Assembly (NCBI RefSeq): GCF_003011895.2
Contig: NZ_PXWF02000243.1
Location: forward strand, 1-43,139
Direction: 5' to 3'
DNA from: Massilia glaciei
GTDB lineage: Bacteria > Pseudomonadota > Gammaproteobacteria > Burkholderiales > Burkholderiaceae_D
DNA: 43,139 bases
In this document: positions 21,372-30,016 of the stretch, piece by piece
How positions within the stretch are numbered: position 1 is the stretch's first letter
Layout: the number at the start of each line of letters is the position of its first letter
Translations under genes and position numbers: made by a program
Notes under the pieces: model-generated
What the model saw: only the letters and a program-made list of their open reading frames with translations
What the model was told of the DNA's origin: nothing
The model's database searches: none

Positions 21372-21623
21372 ATGGACATGAACAGCTTTTTCAACGATCT
21401 GCAGGGCAAGATCAACCAGGCGATCGAAAGCTCGCCCGCCAAGGACATCGAAAAGAACGTCAAGGCGATGATGACCCAGGGCTTCTCCAAGTTGGACCTG
21501 GTCACGCGCGAGGAATTCGACATCCAGAGCCAGGTGCTGGCCAAGACCCGCAGCAAGCTCGACGCACTCGAAAAGCGCATGGCCGCACTCGAATCGCAAC
21601 TGGCGGCGCAGCAGGCGCAATAA
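21372..21623 (+). CDS. ubiK: Ubiquinone biosynthesis accessory factor UbiK
   Basis: An 83-residue BMFP-domain protein of the YqiC/UbiK family. It is almost entirely helical, with a C-terminal coiled coil (LAKTRSKLDALEKRMAALES) that mediates trimer formation. In E. coli UbiK binds UbiJ and lipids and supports aerobic ubiquinone synthesis. TAAGGA is placed correctly for the ATG at 21372. It is divergent from the porin-glnK-amtB operon; the shared 266-bp gap holds the NtrC-type site. Confidence 0.9.
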   Translation: MDMNSFFNDLQGKINQAIESSPAKDIEKNVKAMMTQGFSKLDLVTREEFDIQSQVLAKTRSKLDALEKRMAALESQLAAQQAQ

Positions 21624-21732
21624 GCTCGATGGTGCGGCGGGGTTCGCGCCTGCACGATAAAAGCGAACCGAGCAAGCGGGCGGCGGCGCCGCCTTGACTT
21701 GTTGGACGGGCCAGGCCCGGTCTGGCGCCGGC

Positions 21733-21738
21733 TATAAT
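21733..21738 (+). promoter_or_regulatory. -10 element ahead of the acetyltransferase gene
   Basis: A perfect TATAAT lies about 50 bases before the ATG at 21787. TTGACT at 21694-21699 is too far (33 bp) to be its -35, and no other good -35 is seen. Confidence 0.4.
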
Positions 21739-21786
21739 TACCGGGAACAATAGAGCGTGTCTATTGGTAAAAATCCCCGGAATTGC

Positions 21787-22341
21787 ATGACCTATTTCAA
21801 GACCCTATCGACGGCGCGCCTGACGCTGCGCCCGCCACGCCCTGGCGACAAAGACGCCTTGCACGCCCTGCATTCGGATCCGCGCGTCATGCGCTATTTC
21901 AGTGAACCGCCCTGGACCGACCCCGCGCGCGCCGCGCACCAGATCGACGAGGACGCCTGCGCCTTCGACCGCGAGGAGTATTTTCGTTTCGCCATCGTCC
22001 TCGATGAAACCCAGCAGATGATCGGCAATTGCACGCTGCACGCGCTGCACCGCCAGAACCGGCGCGCCGAGATCGGCTACGCCTTGCAGCCGGCGCAATG
22101 GGGCAAGGGGTATATGGGCGAGGCGCTCGGCGCGCTGCTCGCCTACGCCTTCCGCGAACGCGACCTTAACCGCCTCGAGGCCGACATCGACCCGCGCAAC
22201 ACGGAGTCGGCAAGCTGCCTCGAGCGGCTCGGCTTCGTCAGCGAAGGCTATATGCGCGAACGCTGGATCGTCGGCGGCGAGGTGTGCGACTCCGCGCTCT
22301 ACGGATTGCTGCGGCGCGACTGGGATGCCAAGCAGAATTGA
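21787..22341 (+). CDS. GNAT-family N-acetyltransferase (RimJ/RimL-like)
   Basis: A 184-residue acetyltransferase. It opens TLSTARLTLRPPRPGDKDAL, a RimJ/RimL-type start. The acetyl-CoA motif A region is EIGYALQPAQWGKGYMGEAL and motif B is IDPRNTESASCLERLGF. The substrate, a ribosomal protein N-terminus or a small molecule, cannot be told. I prefer the ATG at 21787 over an upstream in-frame GTG at 21757 because the family start follows it directly. It appears monocistronic. Confidence 0.88.
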   Translation: MTYFKTLSTARLTLRPPRPGDKDALHALHSDPRVMRYFSEPPWTDPARAAHQIDEDACAFDREEYFRFAIVLDETQQMIGNCTLHALHRQNRRAEIGYALQPAQWGKGYMGEALGALLAYAFRERDLNRLEADIDPRNTESASCLERLGFVSEGYMRERWIVGGEVCDSALYGLLRRDWDAKQN

Positions 22342-22385
22342 AGAGCAGCGTCGCTTGTACGCGCGGCCCCGGCAATCCGGATTTT

Positions 22386-22874
22386 CTACTTTTCCCCGCG
22401 CAGTTTTTCAACACCGCGCAGCGTCGACAGTTTATGGCGCATCGGCACTAGCAACAGGCTGACAACAACCCACAAGACGATGGCTGGATTGCCGGCCAGC
22501 GACAGAACCATCTTGCAAATGAGCCCTCGGTCACCTGAAACGGCGCATGTGCCGCTTGTCCATGGTACCCAGGCAAAATTATTGAGGAAGCCCCCTTGGG
22601 CCATCAGGTTGCCGTGTCGTGCAATATCGAACGCCAACAGTAGCGAGGCGGCGGGCAACCCAAGGAAAGTCAACAAGCCAGGCATCCGGACGAATTCCGT
22701 CACCGCGTAGGCGACCAGATACGCGGTGCCAGCCCATGCAAAGCCAAGCAGCGGATCTTGCAACACAATTGCAGGTTCGTACCACCGGGAGAGGATGGCT
22801 GCGAAGAACAAAAAGGTGCCAACGAACGTTATCGCGACGTGCCGGAGATGAAGCGGTTTACGTGGCAAATACAT
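22386..22874 (-). CDS. Orphan integral membrane protein
   Basis: A 162-residue protein I do not recognise. It has about four hydrophobic segments: near residues 12-28 (VAITFVGTFLFFAAILS), 42-60, 65-84 and 130-147 (PAIVLWVVVSLLLVPM). Between the last two lies a short non-membrane loop with two cysteines (GTCAVSGDRGLICKM) that could form a disulfide. The ends are basic, which suggests both face the cytoplasm. Base composition is less GC-rich than its neighbours, which may indicate recent transfer. It stands alone on the minus strand, with AT-rich inverted repeats upstream. Confidence 0.7.
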   Translation of the reverse strand: MYLPRKPLHLRHVAITFVGTFLFFAAILSRWYEPAIVLQDPLLGFAWAGTAYLVAYAVTEFVRMPGLLTFLGLPAASLLLAFDIARHGNLMAQGGFLNNFAWVPWTSGTCAVSGDRGLICKMVLSLAGNPAIVLWVVVSLLLVPMRHKLSTLRGVEKLRGEK

Positions 22875-22911
22875 GGGTCAACAGTTCCAGAGGCTGATGT
22901 GAGAAAAAGCT

Positions 22912-22953
22912 TGCATTGAAAAATGCACATCAATTATGCACTTTTGCATAATT
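22912..22953. promoter_or_regulatory. Two adjacent AT-rich inverted repeats (candidate operator)
   Basis: Repeat 1 is TGCATT-GAAA-AATGCA (22912-22927). Repeat 2 is AATTATGCA-CTTT-TGCATAATT (22932-22940 and 22945-22953). Both have 4-base spacers and share TGCAT half-sites. Their centres are 23 bp apart, about two helical turns. They lie 38-79 bases upstream of the orphan membrane protein start. Confidence 0.55.
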
Positions 22954-23109
22954 TTGCGGTGGGAAATAGCGGACTGCGTGCGAGCCGCGCCGCTGCCGGA
23001 CAGGGCCAAACCGTCCACCGACGACACCCTCCATGACATTCGGTGCCGCGGCCGCGCTCGTCCGGATGCTCCAATCCCGGACGACGGCGCCGGGCCGGCG
23101 GTCCGCGGT

Positions 23110-23733
23110 TCAGCCCGCGTACTTGATGGAGCAGCCGTAGGGCTTGGTGCTGGCCTTCGCGACCGGCTTGCCGGCGCGGATCGAAGCGAGGGCGGCGGCC
23201 ACGTAGTTTTCGGCTTTCGGCAAGTCATCCTTGTCGGCGGTCGGGATGCTGTCGATGCCGCCCTTGTAGACCAGCTGGCCGGCCGCATCGACGATGAAGA
23301 TATGCGGCGTGGTTTGCGCGCCGTAAAGCTTGCCGATCTTGCCGGTCGAGTCGAGCAGGGTCGCGGCGGGCGCGGCATTGCGCTCGGCATTGAGCTTGCG
23401 GGCCGTTTCGCTGTCCACATGGCCTTGCTTGCCCGGCGCCGACGACACCACCTGCAGCCACACCACGCCCTTGGCGGCGGCGTCCTTCTGCAGATTCGGG
23501 ATGTTGCCGCTCTCGTAGTGCTTTTCAACAAACGGGCATTTGTGGTTGGTCCACTCGAGCACCACCGTCTTGCCCTTGTAGGCGTCGAGATTGAGCGGCT
23601 TGCCATCGACCCAGACCGCGTCGAACGCCGGCGCCGGCTTGTTCAGTTCGGCGTTCGCCATCGCGGCCGATGCCGCGGCCAGAAAACCGGCGGTGACCGC
23701 TGCCTTGACCAGTTGCTTGATTGTTGACGACAT
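23110..23733 (-). CDS. Periplasmic redoxin (thioredoxin-fold) protein
   Basis: A 207-residue AhpC/TSA-Redoxin family protein with a signal peptide (KAAVTAGFLAAASAAMANA). The active site is NHKCPFVEKHYES, with one Cys where thioredoxins have CxxC. A second Cys lies near the C-terminus in KPYGCSIKYAG; both look conserved in this redoxin subgroup and may form a disulfide. TTPHIFIVDAAGQLVYKGGI is the cis-Pro and final-strand region. A strong AAGGAG precedes the ATG. It follows the DsbD-type gene by 45 bp, so that protein is a likely electron donor. Confidence 0.88.
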   Translation of the reverse strand: MSSTIKQLVKAAVTAGFLAAASAAMANAELNKPAPAFDAVWVDGKPLNLDAYKGKTVVLEWTNHKCPFVEKHYESGNIPNLQKDAAAKGVVWLQVVSSAPGKQGHVDSETARKLNAERNAAPAATLLDSTGKIGKLYGAQTTPHIFIVDAAGQLVYKGGIDSIPTADKDDLPKAENYVAAALASIRAGKPVAKASTKPYGCSIKYAG

Positions 23734-23778
23734 ACCGTTTCTCCTTGAAGTTTCAGTTGAGTTAAAAAGGCGCCGGCG

Positions 23779-25974
23779 CTATTTTGAACGCAAGGCCGAG
23801 CCGACGATGTCATGCGTCAGGATCTGGGGCAGCACAACTGCCTCAGATCCCGCGCCCGAGGGGTAGAACAGATACAGCGGCACGCCGCTGCGGCCGTATT
23901 GCTTGAGCAAGGCGCTGATGTCGGCATCCTGGTTGGTCCAGTCGCCTTTCAAATAGGTGATGCCCTCCTTGTGCAGCAATTCCTTGAACGCCGGCTGGCT
24001 CAGCGCCACCTTCTCGTTGACCAGGCAGGTGATGCACCAGGCGGCCGTCAGGTTGATGAACACCGGCTTGCCCTGCTCGCGCAGCGCGGCCAGCCGCGGC
24101 GGCGAATACGCCTCCCAGTCCTGCCCCGCGCCCCCTTGCGCCGTTTGCCCCGTTGGCGCGGGCGAAGCGGCCAGCAAGCCCACCGCCTGGAAGCTGAGGC
24201 CGACCGTGGCCAGGGTTGCCGCCAGCAGCACGCCGTTGGCCGCCAGCCGCGCCGCGCCGCTGGTGGCGCGGGTGCTGTCGAAGATCCACGCGATCAGCGC
24301 CAGCATGATCATGCCGCCCAGCGCCAGCGGCACCGCGTTCACGCCCGCCTGCTGCGCGAGCACCCACACCAGCCACACGGCGGCGCCGTACATCGGGAAG
24401 GACAGCGCCTGCTTGAGCCGCTCCATCCACAGGCCGGGCTTGGGCAGCATCCGGTGCAGCGCGGGCCAGGCGCTGATCAGCATGTAAGGCAGCGCCAGGC
24501 CGAGGCCGAGCGCCATGAAGACCAGCCACAGCACGAGCGAGGGCTGGGCCAGCGCGAAGCCGAGCGCGGCGCCCATGAACGGCGCCGTGCACGGGGTGGC
24601 GACAATGGTGGCCAACACGCCCGTGAAAAAACTGCCGGTGTGGCCGCCGCGCCTGGCCAGGCCGGCGCCGAGGTTGGCCGGGCCTCCGAGCGCGAACACG
24701 CCGGACAGGCTAAGGCCGACGACAAAGATCAGGTAGGCGACCCCGAGCACGAAATACGGCGACTGGAACTGGAAGCCCCAACCCACCTGCGCGCCCAGGT
24801 TCTTGATGACGATCAGCGCCAGCGCCAGCAGGCTGAAGCTTGCCAGCACGCCGGCCGTGTAGGCGAAGCCCTGCATGCGTTTCTGCGCGCTGCTCAATTC
24901 GGAATACTTGAGCAGGCCAAGGGCCTTGATCGACAGCACCGGGAATACGCAGGGCATCAGGTTGAGCACGATGCCGCCGGCAAAGGCGAGCAGCAGCGCG
25001 CGCCACAAGGTGATGCCGTCGCCGCTTGGCGCGGGTGCCCGCGCCACCGTTTTGTGGGGGCCGGGGCCGGGGCCGGGGCCGGGGCCGGGCGCGGCCGCGC
25101 CCGCGCCCAGTTCGACCGCGTGGACGATCGCGCTTTTGCCCCCGGGCGCGGTCTTTTCCTCCGCCACCAGCACGCCACGCACCTGGCCGCCTTGCGCGGG
25201 GGGCGTCTCGCCGGGGACAAGCCCGATCGTGAGCTGCTGCCCGTCGAGCCTGAACGATTGGGCGGCATTGTGGGCCGCCGTCCCCCATTCGGCCGGGTAG
25301 AAGCGCAGGGTGTGCCGACCGACGAATTCCGACGCGGACTTGCCGCCGACCCGCGCCGGCAAGGTCAGCCGCGCCTGCAGTTTGCCGTCCTGGCGCTGGT
25401 AGGCGGCCGGCCAGCCGACGGCCGGCGGGATTCTTTCCAGGGCCGCGTCGATGATCCGCTTGTGTTCGCTGTTCGCCGATGCCGTTGCCGCCACCGCCAG
25501 CGTGATCCTCAGCGTGGCGTCTTGCGGAATGCAGCTTTCCTCGCATACAAGCCAGCTCGCTTTCGCCTCGACCGGGATCACGCTTCCGATCGCCTGCGAC
25601 GCCGGCACCGCCAGTTTTGTCAGCAAGACGACCTGGTCGGAGTAACCGTAGTTGGTGACGGGGCCGATGTCGAAGCGGCTTGGCGCGGGCCAGATGATGT
25701 CGCTTGCCGCCACGCCCTTTGGCAGCGTCCACTTGATGCTGGTGCTGGTGCCGGAGTCGCCGGGATTTTTCCAGTAGGTGTGCCAGTGTGGAATGATCTT
25801 TTGTTCGAGGCCCAGGTACACCGTCTGGCCGGGCGCCACGCTGGCGAATTCGCTGATCAGCCTCACCTCGACCTGCTCGGTGCGCGCGCGCTCGGGCGCG
25901 GACTGCGCTGCGGCGGCCAGGGGCGTGGACATCAGCGCCGCGGCGGCGAGCCAGCGAATGGTATCAATGAACAT
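23779..25974 (-). CDS. DsbD/ScsB-type thiol:disulfide interchange protein
   Basis: A 731-residue membrane protein that carries electrons from cytoplasmic thioredoxin to the periplasm. It has a signal peptide, then an N-terminal DsbD-alpha-like domain with a Cys pair (VCEESCIPQD, Cys144 and Cys148), an eight-helix core with the redox cysteines in LMPCVFPVLSIKAL and VATPCTAPFMGAA, and a C-terminal thioredoxin domain with WCITC. A Gly-Pro repeat (residues about 296-306) links the N-domain to the membrane core. The ATG at 25974 has GGAG upstream and starts the signal peptide. The large N-domain is closer to ScsB than to classical DsbD. It precedes the redoxin gene. Confidence 0.9.
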   Translation of the reverse strand: MFIDTIRWLAAAALMSTPLAAAAQSAPERARTEQVEVRLISEFASVAPGQTVYLGLEQKIIPHWHTYWKNPGDSGTSTSIKWTLPKGVAASDIIWPAPSRFDIGPVTNYGYSDQVVLLTKLAVPASQAIGSVIPVEAKASWLVCEESCIPQDATLRITLAVAATASANSEHKRIIDAALERIPPAVGWPAAYQRQDGKLQARLTLPARVGGKSASEFVGRHTLRFYPAEWGTAAHNAAQSFRLDGQQLTIGLVPGETPPAQGGQVRGVLVAEEKTAPGGKSAIVHAVELGAGAAAPGPGPGPGPGPHKTVARAPAPSGDGITLWRALLLAFAGGIVLNLMPCVFPVLSIKALGLLKYSELSSAQKRMQGFAYTAGVLASFSLLALALIVIKNLGAQVGWGFQFQSPYFVLGVAYLIFVVGLSLSGVFALGGPANLGAGLARRGGHTGSFFTGVLATIVATPCTAPFMGAALGFALAQPSLVLWLVFMALGLGLALPYMLISAWPALHRMLPKPGLWMERLKQALSFPMYGAAVWLVWVLAQQAGVNAVPLALGGMIMLALIAWIFDSTRATSGAARLAANGVLLAATLATVGLSFQAVGLLAASPAPTGQTAQGGAGQDWEAYSPPRLAALREQGKPVFINLTAAWCITCLVNEKVALSQPAFKELLHKEGITYLKGDWTNQDADISALLKQYGRSGVPLYLFYPSGAGSEAVVLPQILTHDIVGSALRSK

Positions 25975-26161
25975 CAGGAAACTCCGAGCGGGCGTAAAGA
26001 CGGTCAGCGCTGCTGACATATTACTATCGCCCCCATCCTAATTGGCCCATGTAACCAGATCATTTCCAAGACTCAAGGTTTTGTATCCTCATGTATCCAA
26101 GCGACATTCTGGCGTGCGGATGACCACGCCGGGCCTTGCGCGCGCGAATGATGCAGCCGAT

Positions 26162-26190
26162 AAAAAAGGGACCGGCGCTTGGCCGGTCCC
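26162..26190 (-). terminator. Terminator after the subtilisin-family gene
   Basis: GGGACCGGC and GCCGGTCCC form a perfect 9-bp stem (26168-26176, 26182-26190) with loop GCTTG. Six A at 26162-26167 make a T run on the minus strand. It lies 25 bases after the S8 protease gene. Confidence 0.9.
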
Positions 26191-26214
26191 CTGCTTTGTT
26201 GCAACAGCGGCCGC

Positions 26215-28038
26215 TTACCAGCTCAGCTTGAGCGTGTACCTGCCGTTGGTGGCGCCGGTGCCGCCACTGTAGTACCTGACGCGCACATACCGGGCGTAGG
26301 TCGCGCTGTAGGGATTGGTGACGCTGACGGTGTCGCCCTGGCCCGCCGGGTTCTCGCTCGATCCGATCAGGCTGCCATTGCTGCTGTAGACGTACAGGTC
26401 GTAGTCGGCGCTGGACGATGCCATGGCCAGGGCCGCGGTCAGCCTGCGTCCGGGCGGCAGTTGCAGCACGAAGAAGTCGCTGTCGCTCGCGCTGCCCATA
26501 TTGCCGTTCATGACGGTACCGCTGACCGTGACCGAATTGGCGCCGCCGAGCGTGCCATTCGGCTCGACCTCGTTGCTGCCGCTCGGAGTGGGCGGCGGCG
26601 GCGCTGGCGGCGTGACGGCGGCGCCGACCGCGCGCCCCGCATCGACGATCCCCGCGCCGCAACCGCCGCAGCTGGCCGGGAAGGCGCGCGCGGTCGATTT
26701 GAGCGTGCTCTCGATCTGGTCGGGCGTCAGGCCCGGGGTCTTCGACAGCATCAGCGCGGCCACCCCGGCCACATGCGGCGTCGCCATCGAGGTTCCCTGG
26801 TAATACGCGTAGCTGTCGGCGCCCGGCGTCGTGGCGCCCGCGTTGAGGGTCGAGAGGACGCCGCCGCCGGTGTCGCCGCCGGGCGCGGCCACATCGACCA
26901 CCGCGCCGTAGTTCGAATACGAGGCGCGCCCGCCACTGCGGTTGCTCGCCGCCACGGTGACCACGCCGGCGCAGTTGGCCGGCGAGGCGCCGCCGGCGTC
27001 CATTCTCGAATTGCCGGCCGCGACGACCACCACTGCCCCACGCGAGCGCGCGCTGTTGATGGCGTTTTGCGTCGTGCTGCCGCAGGCGCCGCCGCCGCCC
27101 AGCGACATGTTGATCACGCGCGCGGGATTGGCGTTGGCCGGCACCCCGCTGACGGCGCCGCCCGAGGACCAGATGATGGCGTCGGCGATATCCGAGGTTT
27201 AGCCGCCGCACTTGCCGAGCACGCGCACCGGAACGATTTTCGCGTTGAAGGCGACGCCGGCGACCCCGGCGCCGTTGTTGGTCCTGGCGGCGATGGTGCC
27301 CGCCACATGGGTGCCGTGCCAGCTCGAATTCGACGCGCCCGAGCCGCTGCCGCATTGGCCCGATATGGTCGAGTCGCCCGGATCGCTGGCGTCGCTGTCG
27401 CGGCCGTTGCCGTCGGCGGCCAACGCCGTGTCGGTGATGAAGTCGTAGCCGCCGACGAACTGGCCGGCGAGGTCGGCGTGGGGACGATAGCCGGTGTCGA
27501 TCACGGCCACGTTGACGCCGCTGCCGGTGGCGACATCCCAGGCCACATTGGCGCGCAAGCCGCCGGTGTTTTCGAAGTAATGCCATTGCTCGCCGTAGCG
27601 CGGGTCGTTGGGGGTGAACTGGGCGACCATGATGCGGTCCGGTTCGGCGTACTCCACGTCCGGATCGCGCGCCTCGAGTTCGCGCGCCAGGGCCGCCACC
27701 TCGGCCACCGCCATCCTTCTGCCGATCTGGACGATGTTGGCACCGGTGGAGGTGCCGTGCAGCGCCTTTAGCGCCACGCCGAACTGCTGGCCGGCGCGTT
27801 TCAGGATCGCCATGCGGAGCTCGGACATCGACGGCACGTGCGCCCGGAAATGTTTTCGTGCCGATTTGCCGTCCTTGTATTTGACGATCATGCGATCGGT
27901 CTGGCCGATCAGCATTTGCGCTTCCCCTTGCGCGGACATATCCGGTGCTGCCGCCAGGGCCAGCAGCGGACTGGCGCCGATCACTGCTGCCACGCAAATT
28001 TTCAACAGTGGTGGGGTGGTCGAATGCATTTTCCTCAT
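26215..28038 (-). pseudogene. S8 (subtilisin-family) serine protease with one in-frame TAA
   Basis: A 608-codon frame interrupted only by TAA at 27199-27201 (codon 280). Residue numbers count from the ATG at 28038, which follows AGGA. Visible parts are a signal peptide (LLKICVAAVIGASPLLALAA), an inhibitor_I9-like propeptide (about 40-140), catalytic Asp181 in AVIDTGYRPH and His241 in WHGTHVAGTIA. After the stop come oxyanion Asn343 in VAAGNSRMDA, catalytic Ser417 in GTSMATPHVAG and a C-terminal PPC domain (about 493-607). The same frame resumes directly after the stop, with no shift. A secreted protease is expected from an intact gene; a peptide stopping at 279 lacks the catalytic Ser. It could be true decay, a polymorphism or a sequencing error. 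Confidence 0.88.
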
Positions 28039-28435
28039 TTCATTCCTCAGGTTTTTCTCGATTGACATCTGGTGGCGGACACAGCCGCGGCGACCGCTCC
28101 ACCCTCTACTGCCGGGCCTGCCTTCGTTCGGGGATCGCTTGTGGCACGCGCATTGAAGACTAGATGAAAACCAAAATACCTCAGGGAAATTTCCAAACGG
28201 ATTCGGTTGTTTAGCAACATTTTTCCGAAGAAACGGAGCTAATTTGGTGTTCAAAATTTTCCGCAAAATGAAAGCATTATGAGAAAGAATTTATGCACAC
28301 ATATCAGGTGTTGATGTTCTAAAAACTGTCGTGCAATCGGCCGCACCGGTCGCACGTTTGCTCACGCTCAATCGGGAGCGGCAAGCGACGCTTACCATCT
28401 GCCGGGTCTATCTCCGCCCCCTCCAGGATCCGCCC
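28039..28435. promoter_or_regulatory. AT-rich divergent intergenic region (S8 protease / comM)
   Basis: A 397-bp gap between divergent genes. Bases 28160-28330 are clearly more AT-rich than the rest of the window, with many A/T runs. They probably hold both promoters, but I could not pick -35/-10 pairs with good spacing. No reading frame here looks like a gene. Confidence 0.4.
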
Positions 28436-29953
28436 ATGAGCCTTGCCGTACTGAGAAGTCGCGCACTCGCCGGCATGGACGCCCTGCCCGTCAACGTCGA
28501 AGTCCACCTCGCCAACGGCCTGCCCAATTTCACGATCGTCGGCCTGCCAGACGCCGAGGTGCGCGAATCGAAGGACCGGGTGCGCGCGGCCCTGCAAAAC
28601 GCGGGCTTCGAGTTTCCCTCGCGCCGCATCACGGTCAACCTCGCGCCGGCCGACCTGCCCAAGGAATCGGGCCGCTTCGACCTGCCGATCGCGCTCGGCA
28701 TCCTCGCCGCTGCCGGCATGATTCCCAAGACCCAGTTCGACCGCTACGAGTTCGCCGGCGAGCTGTCGCTGTCGGGCCAGTTGCGTCCGGTGCGCGGCGC
28801 GCTCGCCATGACCTACGCCATGCACTGCGGCCCCGAGAGCGCGCGCCGCGCTTTCATCCTGCCGCAGGCCAATGCCGCCGAGGCCGCCCTGGTCGGCGGC
28901 GCGGCGATCTATCCGGCCGCCTCGCTGCTGCAGGTGTGCGCCCATTTCGCCACCGCCGGCGGCGAGCCCGGCCTGGCGCGCTACACCAGCGAAGACAAAC
29001 CGACGCCGCCCGAGTACCCCGACTTTTCCGACGTCAAGGGACAGGATCACGTCAAGCGCGCGCTCGAAGTGGCGGCCGCCGGATCGCACAGCGTGTTGCT
29101 GGTCGGCCCTCCCGGCGCCGGCAAGACCATGCTCGCCTCGCGCATGCCCGGCCTGCTGCCGCCGATGACCGAAGAAGAGGCGCTCGAGTCGGCAGCGGTG
29201 CAATCGCTGACGGGCCGCTTCAATGCCGCGTTGTGGAAAACCCGGCCGTTCCGCAGCCCGCACCACACCAGTTCGGGCGTGGCGCTGGTGGGCGGCGGCA
29301 CGGTGCCGCGTCCGGGCGAAGTCTCGCTCGCCCACTGCGGCGTTCTATTCCTCGACGAGCTGCCCGAATTCGACCGCCGCGTGCTCGAGGTCTTGCGCCA
29401 GCCGCTCGAATCGGGCCGCATCACGATCTCGCGCGCGGCCCAACACGCCGACTTTCCGGCGCGCTTCCAGCTGATCGCGGCGATGAACCCCTGCCCGTGC
29501 GGCTGGCTCGGCCATAAATCGAACAAATGCCATTGCATGCCCGACACCGTGCTGCGCTACCAGGACCGCATCTCGGGCCCTTTGCTCGACCGCATCGACA
29601 TGCAGATCGAGGTCGCTGCGATGCCGCCCGAATTGCTCAGCGCGGACGCCGACGGCGATACCAGCGCGGTCATCGCGGCGCGCGTGGCGGTGGCCTACGC
29701 GCGCCAGTTCGAGCGCCAAGGAAAATCGAACCAGCGCCTGAGCACGCGCGAGATCGACCTCCACTGCAGCCCCGATGAAGCCGGCCGCCAACTGTTGCTC
29801 AAGACGATGCTGCACCTGCATTGGTCGGCGCGCGCCTACCACCGCGTGCTCAAGGTGGCGCGCACCATCGCCGACCTGGGCGGCGCGCACGGCGTCAATT
29901 GCGATCACGTTGCCGGGGCGATCGATTACCGCAGGGCGCTGCGCGAACGCTAG
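28436..29953 (+). CDS. comM: YifB/ComM-family Mg-chelatase-like AAA+ ATPase
   Basis: A 505-residue AAA+ helicase-like protein. It starts MSLAVLRSRALAGMDALPV with an N-terminal Lon-like (ChlI) domain. The ATPase core has Walker A GPPGAGKTML, Walker B LFLDELPEF and the zinc-like cysteines in AMNPCPCGWLGH with NKCHCMPD. The C-terminal Mg-chelatase-like segment is HLHWSARAYHRVLKVART. ComM helps extend recombination tracts during natural transformation. AGGA lies upstream of the ATG at 28436; the upstream extension is not needed. Confidence 0.94.
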   Translation: MSLAVLRSRALAGMDALPVNVEVHLANGLPNFTIVGLPDAEVRESKDRVRAALQNAGFEFPSRRITVNLAPADLPKESGRFDLPIALGILAAAGMIPKTQFDRYEFAGELSLSGQLRPVRGALAMTYAMHCGPESARRAFILPQANAAEAALVGGAAIYPAASLLQVCAHFATAGGEPGLARYTSEDKPTPPEYPDFSDVKGQDHVKRALEVAAAGSHSVLLVGPPGAGKTMLASRMPGLLPPMTEEEALESAAVQSLTGRFNAALWKTRPFRSPHHTSSGVALVGGGTVPRPGEVSLAHCGVLFLDELPEFDRRVLEVLRQPLESGRITISRAAQHADFPARFQLIAAMNPCPCGWLGHKSNKCHCMPDTVLRYQDRISGPLLDRIDMQIEVAAMPPELLSADADGDTSAVIAARVAVAYARQFERQGKSNQRLSTREIDLHCSPDEAGRQLLLKTMLHLHWSARAYHRVLKVARTIADLGGAHGVNCDHVAGAIDYRRALRER

Positions 29954-30016
29954 CGTTGGCATGCCTGCGCTCCCTGCGACTTGGCGCGGCGCGCGCCATC
30001 CTGCTACCATCTGGCT

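Noticed and set aside
23763-23782. GCGCCGGCGC palindrome plus T run between the DsbD-type gene and redoxin as an attenuator
   Set aside because: As RNA only three base pairs could form around a four-base loop, too weak for termination.
27199-27201. Stop codon as programmed recoding (Sec, Pyl or a reassigned code)
   Set aside because: It is TAA, not TGA, and TAA ends other genes here (glnK, porin). TAG, the other internal stop at 39652, also ends ordinary genes such as the pseudouridine synthase and M48 protease. A nonsense lesion or sequence error is simpler.
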